A stretch of 64,000 nt of DNA from Prevotella melaninogenica ATCC 25845 (GTDB lineage Bacteria; Bacteroidota; Bacteroidia; Bacteroidales; Bacteroidaceae), in assembly GCF_000144405.1 (NCBI RefSeq), contig NC_014371.1, positions 372,001-436,000 of the forward strand. The letters run 5' to 3'. A program made the position numbers and the translations under genes. Under the pieces are notes generated by a model that worked only from the letters and a program-made list of their open reading frames with translations, was not told where the DNA came from and made no database searches. This document shows, piece by piece, positions 45,992 through 55,230 of the stretch. How positions within the stretch are numbered: position 1 is the first letter of the stretch; every line of letters starts with the position of its first letter.

Positions 45992-46786
45992 ATGATGAAG
46001 GTTACATTGATTGGTGCTGGTAATCTTGCCACACAGTTGGGTAAGTCGTTGAAAAAGGCTGGTGTCATTATCAGTCAAGTATATAGTCGTACTGAAGATT
46101 CTGCCCGAACATTAGGTGAATTGCTTGAGGCAGAGTGGCTAACAGATATAAAAGCACTTCGCGATGAGGCTGATGTTTACATTTTTTCGGTGAAAGATAG
46201 TGTTCTCTGTGAGTTGATTTCAGAGGTCTGTAAGGGTAGGGGAAACAAGCTTTTTCTCCATACAGCAGGCTCTATGCCAATGAGTTGTTTTGAGGGAAAA
46301 GCACTGCGTTATGGCGTATTTTATCCTATGCAGACGTTCTCTAAGACTAAGGATGTGGATTTTGAGCGTATCCCAGTGTTTATTGAGGGCAATTCTATTG
46401 AGACGGAGGATGTTATTAGGAGTCTTGCTAATAAACTTACTCAGCGTGTGATAAGGTTGTCTTCCGCAGATAGGAAGTATCTACATTTAGCTGCTGTTTG
46501 GGCTTGTAACTTTACAAATTATTGCTACACGGTGTCTTCAGACATTCTCGGTGAGCATGGTATTCCGTTCGATGTGATGTTACCATTGATAAATGAAACA
46601 ACAGAAAAGATACAGAAAATCAGTCCAAAGGAGGCACAGACGGGACCTGCAGTGCGTGGAGATAGGAATGTAATGAGTAAGCAGTTGGAGTTGATGAATG
46701 GCAAAGAGGATTTGCAGGAGCTTTATAAGATGCTTTCAAAGGGGATTAATCCGCTGGTGGATAATCTCACTTTAGACAAAAGATAG
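45992..46786 (+). CDS. Rossmann-like / DUF2520 domain protein
   Basis: A 264-residue protein with an N-terminal NAD(P)-type site VTLIGAGNLATQLGKSL and a C-terminal all-helical DUF2520 domain (about 125-260; YGVFYPMQTFSK and HLAAVWACNFTNYCY are typical). It resembles ketopantoate/pyrroline reductases in fold, but the substrate is unknown. Two adjacent ATGs exist (45992, 45995). It heads a plus-strand run with kdsC, maf and rlmH. Confidence 0.83.
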   Translation: MMKVTLIGAGNLATQLGKSLKKAGVIISQVYSRTEDSARTLGELLEAEWLTDIKALRDEADVYIFSVKDSVLCELISEVCKGRGNKLFLHTAGSMPMSCFEGKALRYGVFYPMQTFSKTKDVDFERIPVFIEGNSIETEDVIRSLANKLTQRVIRLSSADRKYLHLAAVWACNFTNYCYTVSSDILGEHGIPFDVMLPLINETTEKIQKISPKEAQTGPAVRGDRNVMSKQLELMNGKEDLQELYKMLSKGINPLVDNLTLDKR

Positions 46787-46866
46787 ATTAATAATAAACT
46801 CTAATATATAGATGTAACTTATTATAATATAGTTATTTACAATCTAAATTGATTATACTTACTTAT

Positions 46867-47385
46867 ATGATAAACTACGATTTACAAAAAATAAAGGCTG
46901 TTGTCTTTGATGTTGATGGCGTATTGTCTGCTTCTACCATTCAGATGGATGAAAAGGGTGACCCACTACGTACGGTTAATATTAAGGATGGTTATGCTAT
47001 TCAGTTGGCTGTAAAGCATGGGCTACAGCTTGCGATTATGACTGGTGGACATAACGAGAATGTTCGTTCACGCTATGAATATCTTGGCGTTAAGGATGTT
47101 TATATTAACTGTTCGATGAAGATACGCACTTGGGAAGAGTTCCTTAAGAAGTATGATTTGAAAGAAGAAGAAATCATATATGTAGGTGATGACATTCCTG
47201 ATTACGAAGTGATGAAGCGTACTGGTTGTCCTTGCTGTCCAAAGGATGCTTGTGCAGAAATCAAAGAGATATCAACCTATATTAGTGATTGTAAGGGTGG
47301 ATATGGTGTTGCACGTGATATTCTTGAGCAGGTGATGAAGGCTCAAGGGAAATGGGTATTGAATGAAAAGGCTTTTGGCTGGTAA
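46867..47385 (+). CDS. kdsC: 3-deoxy-manno-octulosonate-8-phosphatase (KdsC-like HAD-III)
   Basis: A 172-residue capless HAD phosphatase. Motif I is VVFDVDGVLSA (the KdsC type rather than DGTL), motif II MTGGHNENVRSR, motif IV IYVGDDIPDYEVMKRTG. It removes phosphate from Kdo-8-P. The nearby kdsB supports the assignment. ATG 46867 is chosen over an earlier ATG at 46849. Confidence 0.88.
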   Translation: MINYDLQKIKAVVFDVDGVLSASTIQMDEKGDPLRTVNIKDGYAIQLAVKHGLQLAIMTGGHNENVRSRYEYLGVKDVYINCSMKIRTWEEFLKKYDLKEEEIIYVGDDIPDYEVMKRTGCPCCPKDACAEIKEISTYISDCKGGYGVARDILEQVMKAQGKWVLNEKAFGW

Positions 47386-47396
47386 ACTGTAATATA

Positions 47397-47960
47397 ATGA
47401 AACGTATAATACTTGCGAGTAATTCGCCGCGTCGTCGTGAACTTTTAGGTGGTTTGGACTTGGATTTTGAGGTAAAAGTACTGCCTGATATTGATGAGTC
47501 TTATCCTGATAATCTACCAGCCGCTGAAGTAGCTGGCTATATTTCTCGTGAGAAGGCAGCCCCCTATCGTACATTGATAGGGGAGGGCGACCTTGTTATT
47601 ACGGCTGATACGGTGGTAATTGTTGGAGATGAAGTTCTTGGAAAGCCTAAGGATGCAGAGGATGCACGTCGTATGCTTCAGCTTATCAGTGGTAGAACGC
47701 ATCAGGTTATTACGGGTGTTTGTTTGTTGACAACTGATAAGGAACATGCTTTCTCAGTGACTACTGATGTGACATTTAAGCAGCTTTCGGAGGATGAAAT
47801 CACCTATTACATAGAGCATTATAAGCCTTTCGATAAAGCAGGAGCTTATGGTATTCAAGAATGGATTGGCTATGTTGGAGTTACATCTATTAACGGTAGC
47901 TATTTTAATGTTATGGGATTGCCAGTGCAAAGACTGTGGGAAGAAATAAAGAAGTTTTAA
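47397..47960 (+). CDS. maf: Maf family nucleoside triphosphate pyrophosphatase
   Basis: A 187-residue house-cleaning enzyme hydrolysing non-canonical or excess NTPs. Signatures are LASNSPRRRELL at the N-terminus, VITADTVVIVGDEVLGKP, and YGIQEWIGYVGVTSINGSYFNVMGLP. It starts 11 bp after kdsC and ends 1 bp before rlmH, so the genes are tightly coupled. Confidence 0.92.
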   Translation: MKRIILASNSPRRRELLGGLDLDFEVKVLPDIDESYPDNLPAAEVAGYISREKAAPYRTLIGEGDLVITADTVVIVGDEVLGKPKDAEDARRMLQLISGRTHQVITGVCLLTTDKEHAFSVTTDVTFKQLSEDEITYYIEHYKPFDKAGAYGIQEWIGYVGVTSINGSYFNVMGLPVQRLWEEIKKF

Positions 47961-47961
47961 T

Positions 47962-48432
47962 ATGAAGACGATACTCATCCTTGTTGGGAAAACGCAGAGT
48001 AAGATATTTAAGGTTGGTATAGATGATTATGTCAGTCGTATTGAGCATTATATGCCATTTAGTATTACTACAATCCCAGAATTAAAAAATACGAAAAGCC
48101 TTTCTGAAGATCAACAAAAACAAAAGGAAGGTGAATTGATTTTGAAAGAAATTCAGCCTTCTGATACGGTCGTATTGTTAGACGAACATGGTGCTGAATT
48201 TCGTTCTATTGAATATGCGAATTGGTTGAAACAAAAACAAAATACGGCTCGTCGACTTGTTTTTATTATTGGTGGACCGTATGGTTTCTCCCCAGATATT
48301 TATGCACGTGCCAATGAAAAGATCTCGTTGTCACGTATGACTTTCTCACATCAGATGGTCAGACTTATCTTTACAGAACAACTTTATCGTGCTTGCACAA
48401 TTATAAAAGGTGAACCATATCACCATGAATAA
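47962..48432 (+). CDS. rlmH: 23S rRNA (pseudouridine1915-N3)-methyltransferase
   Basis: A 156-residue SPOUT methyltransferase acting on helix 69 of 23S rRNA. The knot region reads FIIGGPYGFSPDIYARANEKISLSRMTFSHQMVRLIFTEQLYRA, and the C-terminus GEPYHHE is diagnostic. Last gene of this run, followed by an R2 array. Confidence 0.94.
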   Translation: MKTILILVGKTQSKIFKVGIDDYVSRIEHYMPFSITTIPELKNTKSLSEDQQKQKEGELILKEIQPSDTVVLLDEHGAEFRSIEYANWLKQKQNTARRLVFIIGGPYGFSPDIYARANEKISLSRMTFSHQMVRLIFTEQLYRACTIIKGEPYHHE

Positions 48433-48471
48433 ATTCAATTTAGCTATCTTTACGCAACGTTTTTATGCCCA

Positions 48472-48534
48472 ACACATATGGTGTTAATGGCAAGCACCAT
48501 ATGTGCTGAGCATGAACACAAAACGTGTTTATTG
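48472..48534. repeat. R2 array copy 3 (22-bp dyad units)
   Basis: Units at 48472 (ACACATATGGTGTTAATGG), 48494 (GCACCATATGTGCTGAG) and 48516 (ACACAAAACGTGTTTATTG), with a degenerate half unit just before. It lies in the convergent rlmH/phosphatase gap. Confidence 0.8.
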
Positions 48535-48620
48535 TTTTTAAGATAATGGTAGTTATGATAAATAGATGTTATAAAGCCCTATTTATCATTCTTTTTATGA
48601 TCGATTGGAATAAAAAAGGA

Positions 48621-48659
48621 TTGCTATATATAAAGCCTCTATGACTTCATATATAGCAA
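48621..48659 (-). terminator. Terminator of the HAD phosphatase gene
   Basis: 11-bp arms TTGCTATATAT / ATATATAGCAA, followed on minus by TCCTTTTTTATT. Confidence 0.75.
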
Positions 48660-48678
48660 GTAAGAATAAGCAAAAAGA

Positions 48679-49323
48679 TTATTCGCCTAAAATCTCAGAT
48701 GGTTTATTAACGAATATAGTGCCACCATGCTGTATTAAAAAATCTTTATCACGAAATCCCCAAAGCACACTGATGCATGGTAATCCGCAGTTTTTGGCTG
48801 TCATTATATCTACATCACTGTCACCAATATATACAGCACCTTCCTTTGACGCTCCTAATTGCCGAAGAGCCTCCAATACTGTGTCTGGTGCAGGCTTCTT
48901 TCTGATTGTCTCGCGCTCTCCTATTGCCACCTTTATTGTGTCTGGAAAGAAATGCTTTGCGAGGTCTTGTGTTGCTGCATAGAACTTATTGCTTACAATC
49001 GCAAGTTTCTTACCACGACGTTTTAATTCGCGTAATAACTCTGGAATACCATCGTAAGGACTGGTTGTATCAAGATTATGCTCCATATAATGTTCACGAA
49101 ACTTGGCGTAAGTCTCCTCAAACTTAGGGTTATTAATACCATTAGGAATGGCACGTTCCATGAGTAGTTTTACTCCATTTCCCACAAACATACGTATTTC
49201 TTCTATTGTACGTTCAGGCATTCCAGCCCAACGAAGTGCATAGTTTGTACTTGCAGCCAAGTCGTTTAATGTATTTAGCAACGTACCATCTAAATCAAAG
49301 ATATATGTATCAAATTCTTTCAT
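48679..49323 (-). CDS. HAD family hydrolase, phosphoglycolate phosphatase-like
   Basis: A 214-residue HAD-IA enzyme with a helical cap (about 15-85). Motif I YIFDLDGTLLNTL, motif II VSNKF, motif IV YIGDSDVDIMTAKNCG. It is similar to Gph, but phosphoglycolate is only one possible substrate. ATG 49323 is used; the TTG at 49347 is less likely. Confidence 0.85.
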   Translation of the reverse strand: MKEFDTYIFDLDGTLLNTLNDLAASTNYALRWAGMPERTIEEIRMFVGNGVKLLMERAIPNGINNPKFEETYAKFREHYMEHNLDTTSPYDGIPELLRELKRRGKKLAIVSNKFYAATQDLAKHFFPDTIKVAIGERETIRKKPAPDTVLEALRQLGASKEGAVYIGDSDVDIMTAKNCGLPCISVLWGFRDKDFLIQHGGTIFVNKPSEILGE

Positions 49324-49448
49324 TATCCTTTTGTTTACCTCAGACAAAAGTACACAATTATGCAGACAATAACTTATCTTTTCTCTTAAATTTCAAAAAA
49401 GATATCATCAAAGTTGCATGTCATTGCTCGTTTTGTACTTTAAAATTG

Positions 49449-49456
49449 TACCTTTG
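49449..49456 (+). promoter_or_regulatory. -7 element upstream of mltG
   Basis: TACCTTTG, with no clear -33 at 19-20 bp. The predicted leader is about 20 nt before ATG 49483. Confidence 0.5.
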
Positions 49457-49482
49457 CACTTCATAATTATAAAGTAAAGACG

Positions 49483-50517
49483 ATGGCAAATTCTAAAGGA
49501 AAGAACAAAAGGACAACGTCCCGTTGGATTATTGTTGCAATTTTTGCGATATTAGCAGGTGTAGCATACTTTCTTTTCTTCTCGGGAATGTCCCGTACAG
49601 GGAAAGAAAAATATGTTCTTATTGATGAGAACGACAATATAGACTCAGTATATGCTAAGCTTCAGCCAATCTCAACTCCTCAAGGTTTTTGGGTATTCAA
49701 GCAGCTTGCTGGAATTATGGGATATTCAAATCATATCCGTCCTGGTAGATTTACTGTTGGTTCTTCTGGTTCTCTTCAGACTTCACGTCATATTATTAAT
49801 GGTCTTCAAGCCCCTGTGAAGATTACGATTAGGTCAGTAAGAACGATTGAAGATCTTGCCACTGATGTGAGCGAAAAGCTGATGTTCTCACGTTCAGAAC
49901 TCCTTTCTCGTCTTAAGTCAAAAGAAACTTGTAAGAAGTATGGTTTTACTCCAGAAACCATCCCTGCAATGTTTATTCCTAATACATACGATTTCTATTG
50001 GAATACTTCAGTCGATAAGTTTCTCGATAAGATGAGTGAAGAGAACAAGAAGTTCTGGAACTTTGAACGTAAAGAGAAGGCGAAACAGGCTGGCTTTACT
50101 GAAAGTGAGATTGTTACGCTCGCAAGTATTGTTGACGAAGAAACCGATAATGAGGCAGAAATGCCAAAGATTGCCGGTATGTATATCAATCGTTTACACA
50201 TGAATATGCCTTTGCAGGCTGATCCAACAATAAAGTTTGCTACAAAGAACTTTACTGCTCATCGTATCTATCAGAAGTGGCTTACGATTGATAATCCTTA
50301 TAATACCTATAAATATCGCGGTCTTCCTCCTGGTCCAATACGTATTCCATCTGTGGCAGCTATTGATGCTGTATTGAATTATGTTCATCATGATTATATC
50401 TACATGTGTGCTAAGGAGGATTTTAGTGGTACACATAACTTTGCCAAGACATACGAAGAACATCAAGTGAATGCTGCTAAGTATGCTAAAGCATTGAATG
50501 AACATGGAATAAATTAA
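49483..50517 (+). CDS. mltG: Endolytic peptidoglycan transglycosylase MltG
   Basis: A 344-residue inner-membrane enzyme that cuts nascent glycan strands and sets chain length. One N-terminal helix (about 14-33, WIIVAIFAILAGVAYFLFF) precedes a LysM-like region and the YceG domain with LASIVDEETDNEAEMPKIAGMYINRL and LQADPTIKFA, which holds the catalytic Glu. Complete and monocistronic. Confidence 0.93.
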   Translation: MANSKGKNKRTTSRWIIVAIFAILAGVAYFLFFSGMSRTGKEKYVLIDENDNIDSVYAKLQPISTPQGFWVFKQLAGIMGYSNHIRPGRFTVGSSGSLQTSRHIINGLQAPVKITIRSVRTIEDLATDVSEKLMFSRSELLSRLKSKETCKKYGFTPETIPAMFIPNTYDFYWNTSVDKFLDKMSEENKKFWNFERKEKAKQAGFTESEIVTLASIVDEETDNEAEMPKIAGMYINRLHMNMPLQADPTIKFATKNFTAHRIYQKWLTIDNPYNTYKYRGLPPGPIRIPSVAAIDAVLNYVHHDYIYMCAKEDFSGTHNFAKTYEEHQVNAAKYAKALNEHGIN

Positions 50518-50589
50518 GGAGGAAATATAGTTTATTTGACTATCTTCTCTTGAAGTTTTAATACTTATCTTATTATGTGCGATGCTTCC

Positions 50590-50655
50590 ACACATATTGT
50601 GTTGAGGTCTCGCACATATCGTGTTGATGCCCCGCACATGTTGTGCGGATGGTAA
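50590..50655. repeat. R2 array copy 4 (22-bp dyad units)
   Basis: Units at 50590 (ACACATATTGTGTTGAGG), 50612 (GCACATATCGTGTTGATG) and 50634 (GCACATGTTGTGCGGATGG), exact 22-bp period, in the convergent mltG/pseudouridine synthase gap. Confidence 0.85.
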
Positions 50656-50706
50656 TAACCAACGAAAGCTGGGGCTATCAGTCTTACTAAAATTAGGCTT
50701 TCTCTA

Positions 50707-51378
50707 TTATAATTTACCTATTGCTTGCCATAAGTTGTCTTTTGGGAGTGGTGATTCTATACAGATCTTCTCCTTTGAAACAGGGTGAATGAATTCAACG
50801 CGATGGCTCAACAAACAAATACTGCCATCTGGATTAGAACGTGGAGCACCATATTTCAAATCGCCTTTTATAGGGCAGTCCATGTTAGACAACTGACAAC
50901 GAATTTGATGATGACGACCTGTCATCAGATTAATCTCTAATAGTGTGTAACGTTCTGACTGATTGATTACCTTATAATGTAAGATAGATTTCTTAGAAGT
51001 TGGTACTTGGTGATTATAAGCATAACTCTTATTCTGGCGTTCGTTACGTACAAGCCAGTCTGTTAGTGTAGCCTCTGTCTCAAATGGTGGACGCGTAACA
51101 ATAGCCCAATAAGTCTTATGCACCTCACCATTGCGGAACATATCGTTTAGTCTTGTAAGTGCTTTTGATGTCTTTGCAAAGACAACCAATCCTGCTACAG
51201 GACGGTCCAGTCTATGTACAACACCCAAAAAGACATTCCCTGGTTTCTGGTATTTCTCCTTTATCCATTGTTTGACAATCTCTGACAAAGGTTCATCACC
51301 AGTTTTATCGCCTTGTACAATCTCGCCTGCCTCTTTGTAGACGATGATGATATGATTATCTTCGTAAAGTACTTCCAT
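50707..51378 (-). CDS. RluA-family pseudouridine synthase
   Basis: A 223-residue RNA-modifying enzyme. The catalytic Asp is in VVHRLDRPVAGLVVFAKTSKA, and LLEINLMTGRHHQIRCQLSNM is the family C-terminal motif. There is no S4 domain, so it resembles RluA/RluC-short types. The rRNA or tRNA target is not predictable. Confidence 0.88.
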   Translation of the reverse strand: MEVLYEDNHIIIVYKEAGEIVQGDKTGDEPLSEIVKQWIKEKYQKPGNVFLGVVHRLDRPVAGLVVFAKTSKALTRLNDMFRNGEVHKTYWAIVTRPPFETEATLTDWLVRNERQNKSYAYNHQVPTSKKSILHYKVINQSERYTLLEINLMTGRHHQIRCQLSNMDCPIKGDLKYGAPRSNPDGSICLLSHRVEFIHPVSKEKICIESPLPKDNLWQAIGKL

Positions 51379-51541
51379 AGTAAGAAACGCCTTATAGAGA
51401 GATATAATAAAAGATTATCAGTAGTAACAATTATAGAGAAATAGCTTATATAAAATCTTCCTTCTTCGCTGTATGTATTAGAAGAAAGGGCTAACCACTT
51501 GTCAAATAAGTAAAGAATTTATAGAAGCAAACTAAATTCTC

Positions 51542-51584
51542 CCTCCCTACCCTTTCAGCATCGCTGACAGGAGGGAGGGAAGAA
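51542..51584 (-). terminator. Terminator after fabG
   Basis: CCCTCCCT / AGGGAGGG arms with an inner CAGC/GCTG stem. On minus it is followed by a T-rich stretch (AGAATTTAGTTTG). Confidence 0.6.
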
Positions 51585-51587
51585 ACT

Positions 51588-52334
51588 TTACATATTCATA
51601 CCGCCATCAACCTGGATAACCTGACCTGTAACATAGCTTGACAGTTCAGAACCAAGGTAAACAGCTGTGTTTGCTACATCCTCTACAGTACCACCACGGC
51701 GGAGAGGAATCTTTGAAGTCCATTCCTTACGGATATCGTCATCCAAAGCCTGTGTCATAGCTGTATCAATGAAGCCTGGAGCAATAGCATTGGCACGGAT
51801 TCCCTTAGGACCCATCTCCTGTGCTACACTCTTAGCCAAAGCAATCATACCTGCCTTTGAAGCTGAATAGTTAGCCTGACCAGCATTACCATGAACACCA
51901 ACAACACTTGCCATGTTGATAATGCTACCACCACGCTGACGCATCATTACTGGAACACAAGCGTGAATGAAGTTGAAGGCACTCTTAAGGTTTACTGCAA
52001 TAACTGCATCCCACTGCTGCTCAGTCATACGAAGCATAAGACCATCTTTCGTAATGCCAGCATTATTGATGAGGATATCAATAGAACCGAATTCCTCCTT
52101 AACCTGCTTTACAACCTCTTCTGACTGTGCGAAGTCTGCTGCATTACTTGCATAACCCTTAGCTTTTACGCCAAAAGCAGCAATCTCTGCCTCTGTAGCC
52201 TTGCCATTCTCGTCGATAACGAGGTCGGTGAATGCAACGTTTGCACCCTCCTCTGCAAACTTCAATGCGATAGCCTTACCAATACCACGTGCAGCACCTG
52301 TAATCAGGGCTGTCTTACCTTCCAATAATTTCAT
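51588..52334 (-). CDS. fabG: 3-oxoacyl-[acyl-carrier-protein] reductase
   Basis: A 248-residue SDR of fatty-acid elongation. It has the NADPH site TGAARGIGKAIA, the NNAG motif, catalytic YSASKAG with the Ser in NMASVVG, and GGMNM at the C-terminus. The close match to FabG over its length favours this over a generic SDR. It lies 77 bp downstream of a TetR regulator. Confidence 0.9.
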   Translation of the reverse strand: MKLLEGKTALITGAARGIGKAIALKFAEEGANVAFTDLVIDENGKATEAEIAAFGVKAKGYASNAADFAQSEEVVKQVKEEFGSIDILINNAGITKDGLMLRMTEQQWDAVIAVNLKSAFNFIHACVPVMMRQRGGSIINMASVVGVHGNAGQANYSASKAGMIALAKSVAQEMGPKGIRANAIAPGFIDTAMTQALDDDIRKEWTSKIPLRRGGTVEDVANTAVYLGSELSSYVTGQVIQVDGGMNM

Positions 52335-52411
52335 GTTGTTTTGATTTATATTGTTAGTTTATAAGTTTATAATTAAGTAAACTGACTGAAATCACATGAT
52401 AGAATGATGGT

Positions 52412-53005
52412 TTATTTCAGTCCACTTTTTCCTAATGCACCATACACAACCTTAGCCACAAGTGGACGTGAAGATTCCTCTGTTAGTCCATGACCTAATC
52501 GACCATAGATGAATGGTACTTCAAGTCCTTTGATACAATAGTGTGTGATGTCTGCTACAAGTTCAACGTTTTCAATATCAAAATCTCCGTCTTCCTTGGC
52601 ATCAGAATAAACCTTACGGAAGAGTTCGATTTCGTCCTCATCAAAATTCTTTCGCGCCTTCTCTACCATCCATATATTCCTAAAGAACTCTGCACGTAAA
52701 TTACCATTACGCATAACAGTCTCTTTAATCATACTAAGATGAGTATAAATCAGTTCGATGATTTTATCCTGAGGGCTGATGTTTTTAGCAGCTACTTCGT
52801 CCAACTTGTCTGATAAACGCTCCAGCTCAGACTCAATAACAGCATAATACACATCGTCCTTGCTTTTAAAGTAAGTGTAGAGTGTGCGTCTACCTTTACC
52901 TGAAGCCTTGGCGATGTCGTTCATTGTTGTGTTGGCAATACCATTTTTTGCAAAAAGTTGGCGTGCTACATCAACAAGCTTTTGTCTGGTCTTTGATATT
53001 GACAT
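52412..53005 (-). CDS. TetR/AcrR family transcriptional regulator
   Basis: A 197-residue regulator. An N-terminal HTH covers residues 5-50 (ARQLFAKNGIANTTMNDIAKASGKGRRTLYTYFKSKDDVYYAV) and an all-helical ligand domain covers the rest. It precedes fabG on the same strand, so it may control fatty-acid genes; that is inferred from position. Confidence 0.88.
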   Translation of the reverse strand: MSISKTRQKLVDVARQLFAKNGIANTTMNDIAKASGKGRRTLYTYFKSKDDVYYAVIESELERLSDKLDEVAAKNISPQDKIIELIYTHLSMIKETVMRNGNLRAEFFRNIWMVEKARKNFDEDEIELFRKVYSDAKEDGDFDIENVELVADITHYCIKGLEVPFIYGRLGHGLTEESSRPLVAKVVYGALGKSGLK

Positions 53006-53274
53006 ACCCTTGTAATTATCTATTTAGTTACTTGCACATCGCAAATCTTATGTGCAAAATTATAGATTATATCCCATATTCGCAAATTTATACGGATAAA
53101 AGTTGTTCTTTTTTAATCTTTTTGTCCTTAATGTTGTTCTGTTTTACCTTAAGATAGTTCTTGGCAAGTATAATTAGCCTCAATCGAATAGTAGATAACA
53201 GCTCTGTTCTTCTTATTGATTATTATATAAGTTATTGCTCTCCTATCCATATTTTGTAATGTGATTAACCCTCA

Positions 53275-53330
53275 ACACCAATCGTGTTGGGCATGAGCAC
53301 CACTTGTGCTGGGTAACAACACGTTGCTTG
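53275..53330. repeat. R2 array copy 5 (22-bp dyad units)
   Basis: Units at 53275 (ACACCAATCGTGTTGGG) and 53297 (GCACCACTTGTGCTGGG), with a partial unit at 53319 (ACACGTTGCTTG). In the 569-bp gap downstream of galE; apart from the galE terminator nothing else is evident there. Confidence 0.8.
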
Positions 53331-53456
53331 AAAATGAAAAGAGAGATACTTTATAGTAGTTATATATAAGATAGAAAACTATAAACACTAATGATAGAGT
53401 AAATGTTTAGCGTACAGCACTGAGTAATAGTAGAACTGATTTAAGGGCATAAAAAT

Positions 53457-53482
53457 TATCCCTCGATTCACATCGAGGGATA
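53457..53482 (-). terminator. Terminator after galE
   Basis: TATCCCTCGA, 6-nt loop, TCGAGGGATA, followed on minus by ATTTTTA. Confidence 0.8.
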
Positions 53483-53574
53483 ACAACAACACAAACACAA
53501 AATAAAGCAGGATACACCTGCAATATTGTTTTTGCTTACTAATCTTGACTATTATTAATCGTAAAAAATGATTT

Positions 53575-54612
53575 CTACATAACTCCGTCTTCTCTAAGTT
53601 TCTCCTGCCATTTCCAAGCAGTTGCGAGAACGTCAGCCAATGGCGTATCAGCTTTCCAACCCAATACTGTGTTGGCTTTGGTGCAATCGCCCCAGATCTT
53701 TTCGATATCGCCTTCACGACGTGGACCATACTTCCAGTTTACTTTAACACCAGTAGCTTTTTCAAAGGTTTCAACAATCTCCTTTGTAGAGTTACCACTA
53801 CCTGTGCCAATGTTGAAGTACTCAATCTTCTCTGTATCCTGGTCAAGTACGCGTGCCATTGCTGCTACGTGTGCCTTTGCTAAGTCAACAACATAGATGT
53901 AGTCACGGATACATGTACCATCAGGTGTGTTATAATCATTACCAAAGATGGTCAACTCCTTTCTGATACCCATAGCGGTTTGTGTAACAAAAGGAATCAA
54001 GTTATTTGGTACACCATTAGGTAACTCACCAATCAATGCTGATGGGTGTGCACCAATAGGATTAAAATATCTCAATACGATGCTCTTAATATCGGCACCG
54101 CTATTAATATAATCTAAGATGATTTGCTCGTTGATTTCCTTGGTATTACCGTATGGAGAGGTAGCTTTCTGATGTGGAGCATCCTCTGTAACAGGTAGGT
54201 TTTCAGGCTTTGGCTGGCCATATACGGTACAAGAACTTGAGAAGATGATTCCCTTTACATTGTACTTTGGCATAAGCTCCAATAGATTCAACAATGAAAC
54301 AATATTGTTTCTGTAATACATCAAAGGAAGCTGTACACTCTCGCCTACTGCCTTAGAAGCTGCGAAATGAATAATACCTTCAATCTTAGGATATTTACGG
54401 AAGACATTTTCTGTAGCTTCACGATCACGAAGGTCAATCTGCTCAAAAGCTGGTCTAACGCCCGTTATTTTCTCAATACCATCTAAAACCTCAATTTTAG
54501 AGTTAGATAAATCGTCAACAATAACGACTTCATAACCAGCTTCTATCAGCTCTACACTTGTGTGTGAACCAATAAATCCAGTTCCTCCAGTAACAAGAAT
54601 TGTTTGTTTCAT
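53575..54612 (-). CDS. galE: UDP-glucose 4-epimerase
   Basis: A 345-residue extended SDR that interconverts UDP-glucose and UDP-galactose. It has VTGGTGFIGSHTSVEL at the N-terminus, the YxxxK pair in TSPYGNTKE, SSSCTVYG, and the NIGTGSGNSTKEIV C-terminal signature. Monocistronic. Confidence 0.94.
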   Translation of the reverse strand: MKQTILVTGGTGFIGSHTSVELIEAGYEVVIVDDLSNSKIEVLDGIEKITGVRPAFEQIDLRDREATENVFRKYPKIEGIIHFAASKAVGESVQLPLMYYRNNIVSLLNLLELMPKYNVKGIIFSSSCTVYGQPKPENLPVTEDAPHQKATSPYGNTKEINEQIILDYINSGADIKSIVLRYFNPIGAHPSALIGELPNGVPNNLIPFVTQTAMGIRKELTIFGNDYNTPDGTCIRDYIYVVDLAKAHVAAMARVLDQDTEKIEYFNIGTGSGNSTKEIVETFEKATGVKVNWKYGPRREGDIEKIWGDCTKANTVLGWKADTPLADVLATAWKWQEKLREDGVM

Positions 54613-54743
54613 TTTATATTGTTTTCCTTATTTAGGCTGTTTTATTTCAAATAGTTACGTTGCAAAGATAATGTTTTTTTTATAATCATCAAAAAAAGAG
54701 CGTAAAAAAATGTGTTCGTATATACAAAATCGAAAACTTTTTG

Positions 54744-54751
54744 TATATTTG
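54744..54751 (+). promoter_or_regulatory. -7 element upstream of the small acidic protein gene
   Basis: TATATTTG; no good -33. The predicted leader is about 27 nt before ATG 54784. Confidence 0.45.
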
Positions 54752-54783
54752 CCGTTGTTATAAAATAAACATATACCAAGGAC

Positions 54784-55230
54784 ATGATAGGAACCGAACA
54801 GACCCAGCAACAAATTGAGCGCTTTTTGAAGAAAGTAGCACAGAAATTTACTGCTAATGATTGTGATATGCCAATGACAGATATTCATTTGCGTGTATCG
54901 CAAGATAGTGGTGATCTTATGGCTTTTGACGATAGCGATGATGAGATTACTCGCTGTGTCATCGACCAATGGATTGATAATAAGAGTGATAATTTTTATC
55001 AAGAAGCAGCATGTATCTTGCGTTCAGAAATTAATCGTATAAAGGATGTAATTGAGAATATGTCAATCATGAAACCTTATAGTTTCATCCTTGAAGATGA
55101 TGATAGGAATAATATTTCTGAGCTTTATCTTGTTGATGACGACATTGTTATTATAGGTGGCGACCTCATGCATGATTTGGATAAGGACTTAGATTGCTTT
55201 CTCAATGATTTATTGAATAAAGAAGAATGA
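54784..55230 (+). CDS. Hypothetical small acidic protein
   Basis: A 148-residue soluble protein with many Asp and Glu (for example FDDSDDEITR, LEDDDRNN, HDLDKDLDCFLNDLLNKEE). No signal peptide and no recognised domain. Its stop overlaps the start of the T9SS plug-domain gene (ATGA), so they are translationally coupled and expressed together. It could be a cytoplasmic partner, but nothing in the sequence shows this. Confidence 0.72.
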   Translation: MIGTEQTQQQIERFLKKVAQKFTANDCDMPMTDIHLRVSQDSGDLMAFDDSDDEITRCVIDQWIDNKSDNFYQEAACILRSEINRIKDVIENMSIMKPYSFILEDDDRNNISELYLVDDDIVIIGGDLMHDLDKDLDCFLNDLLNKEE

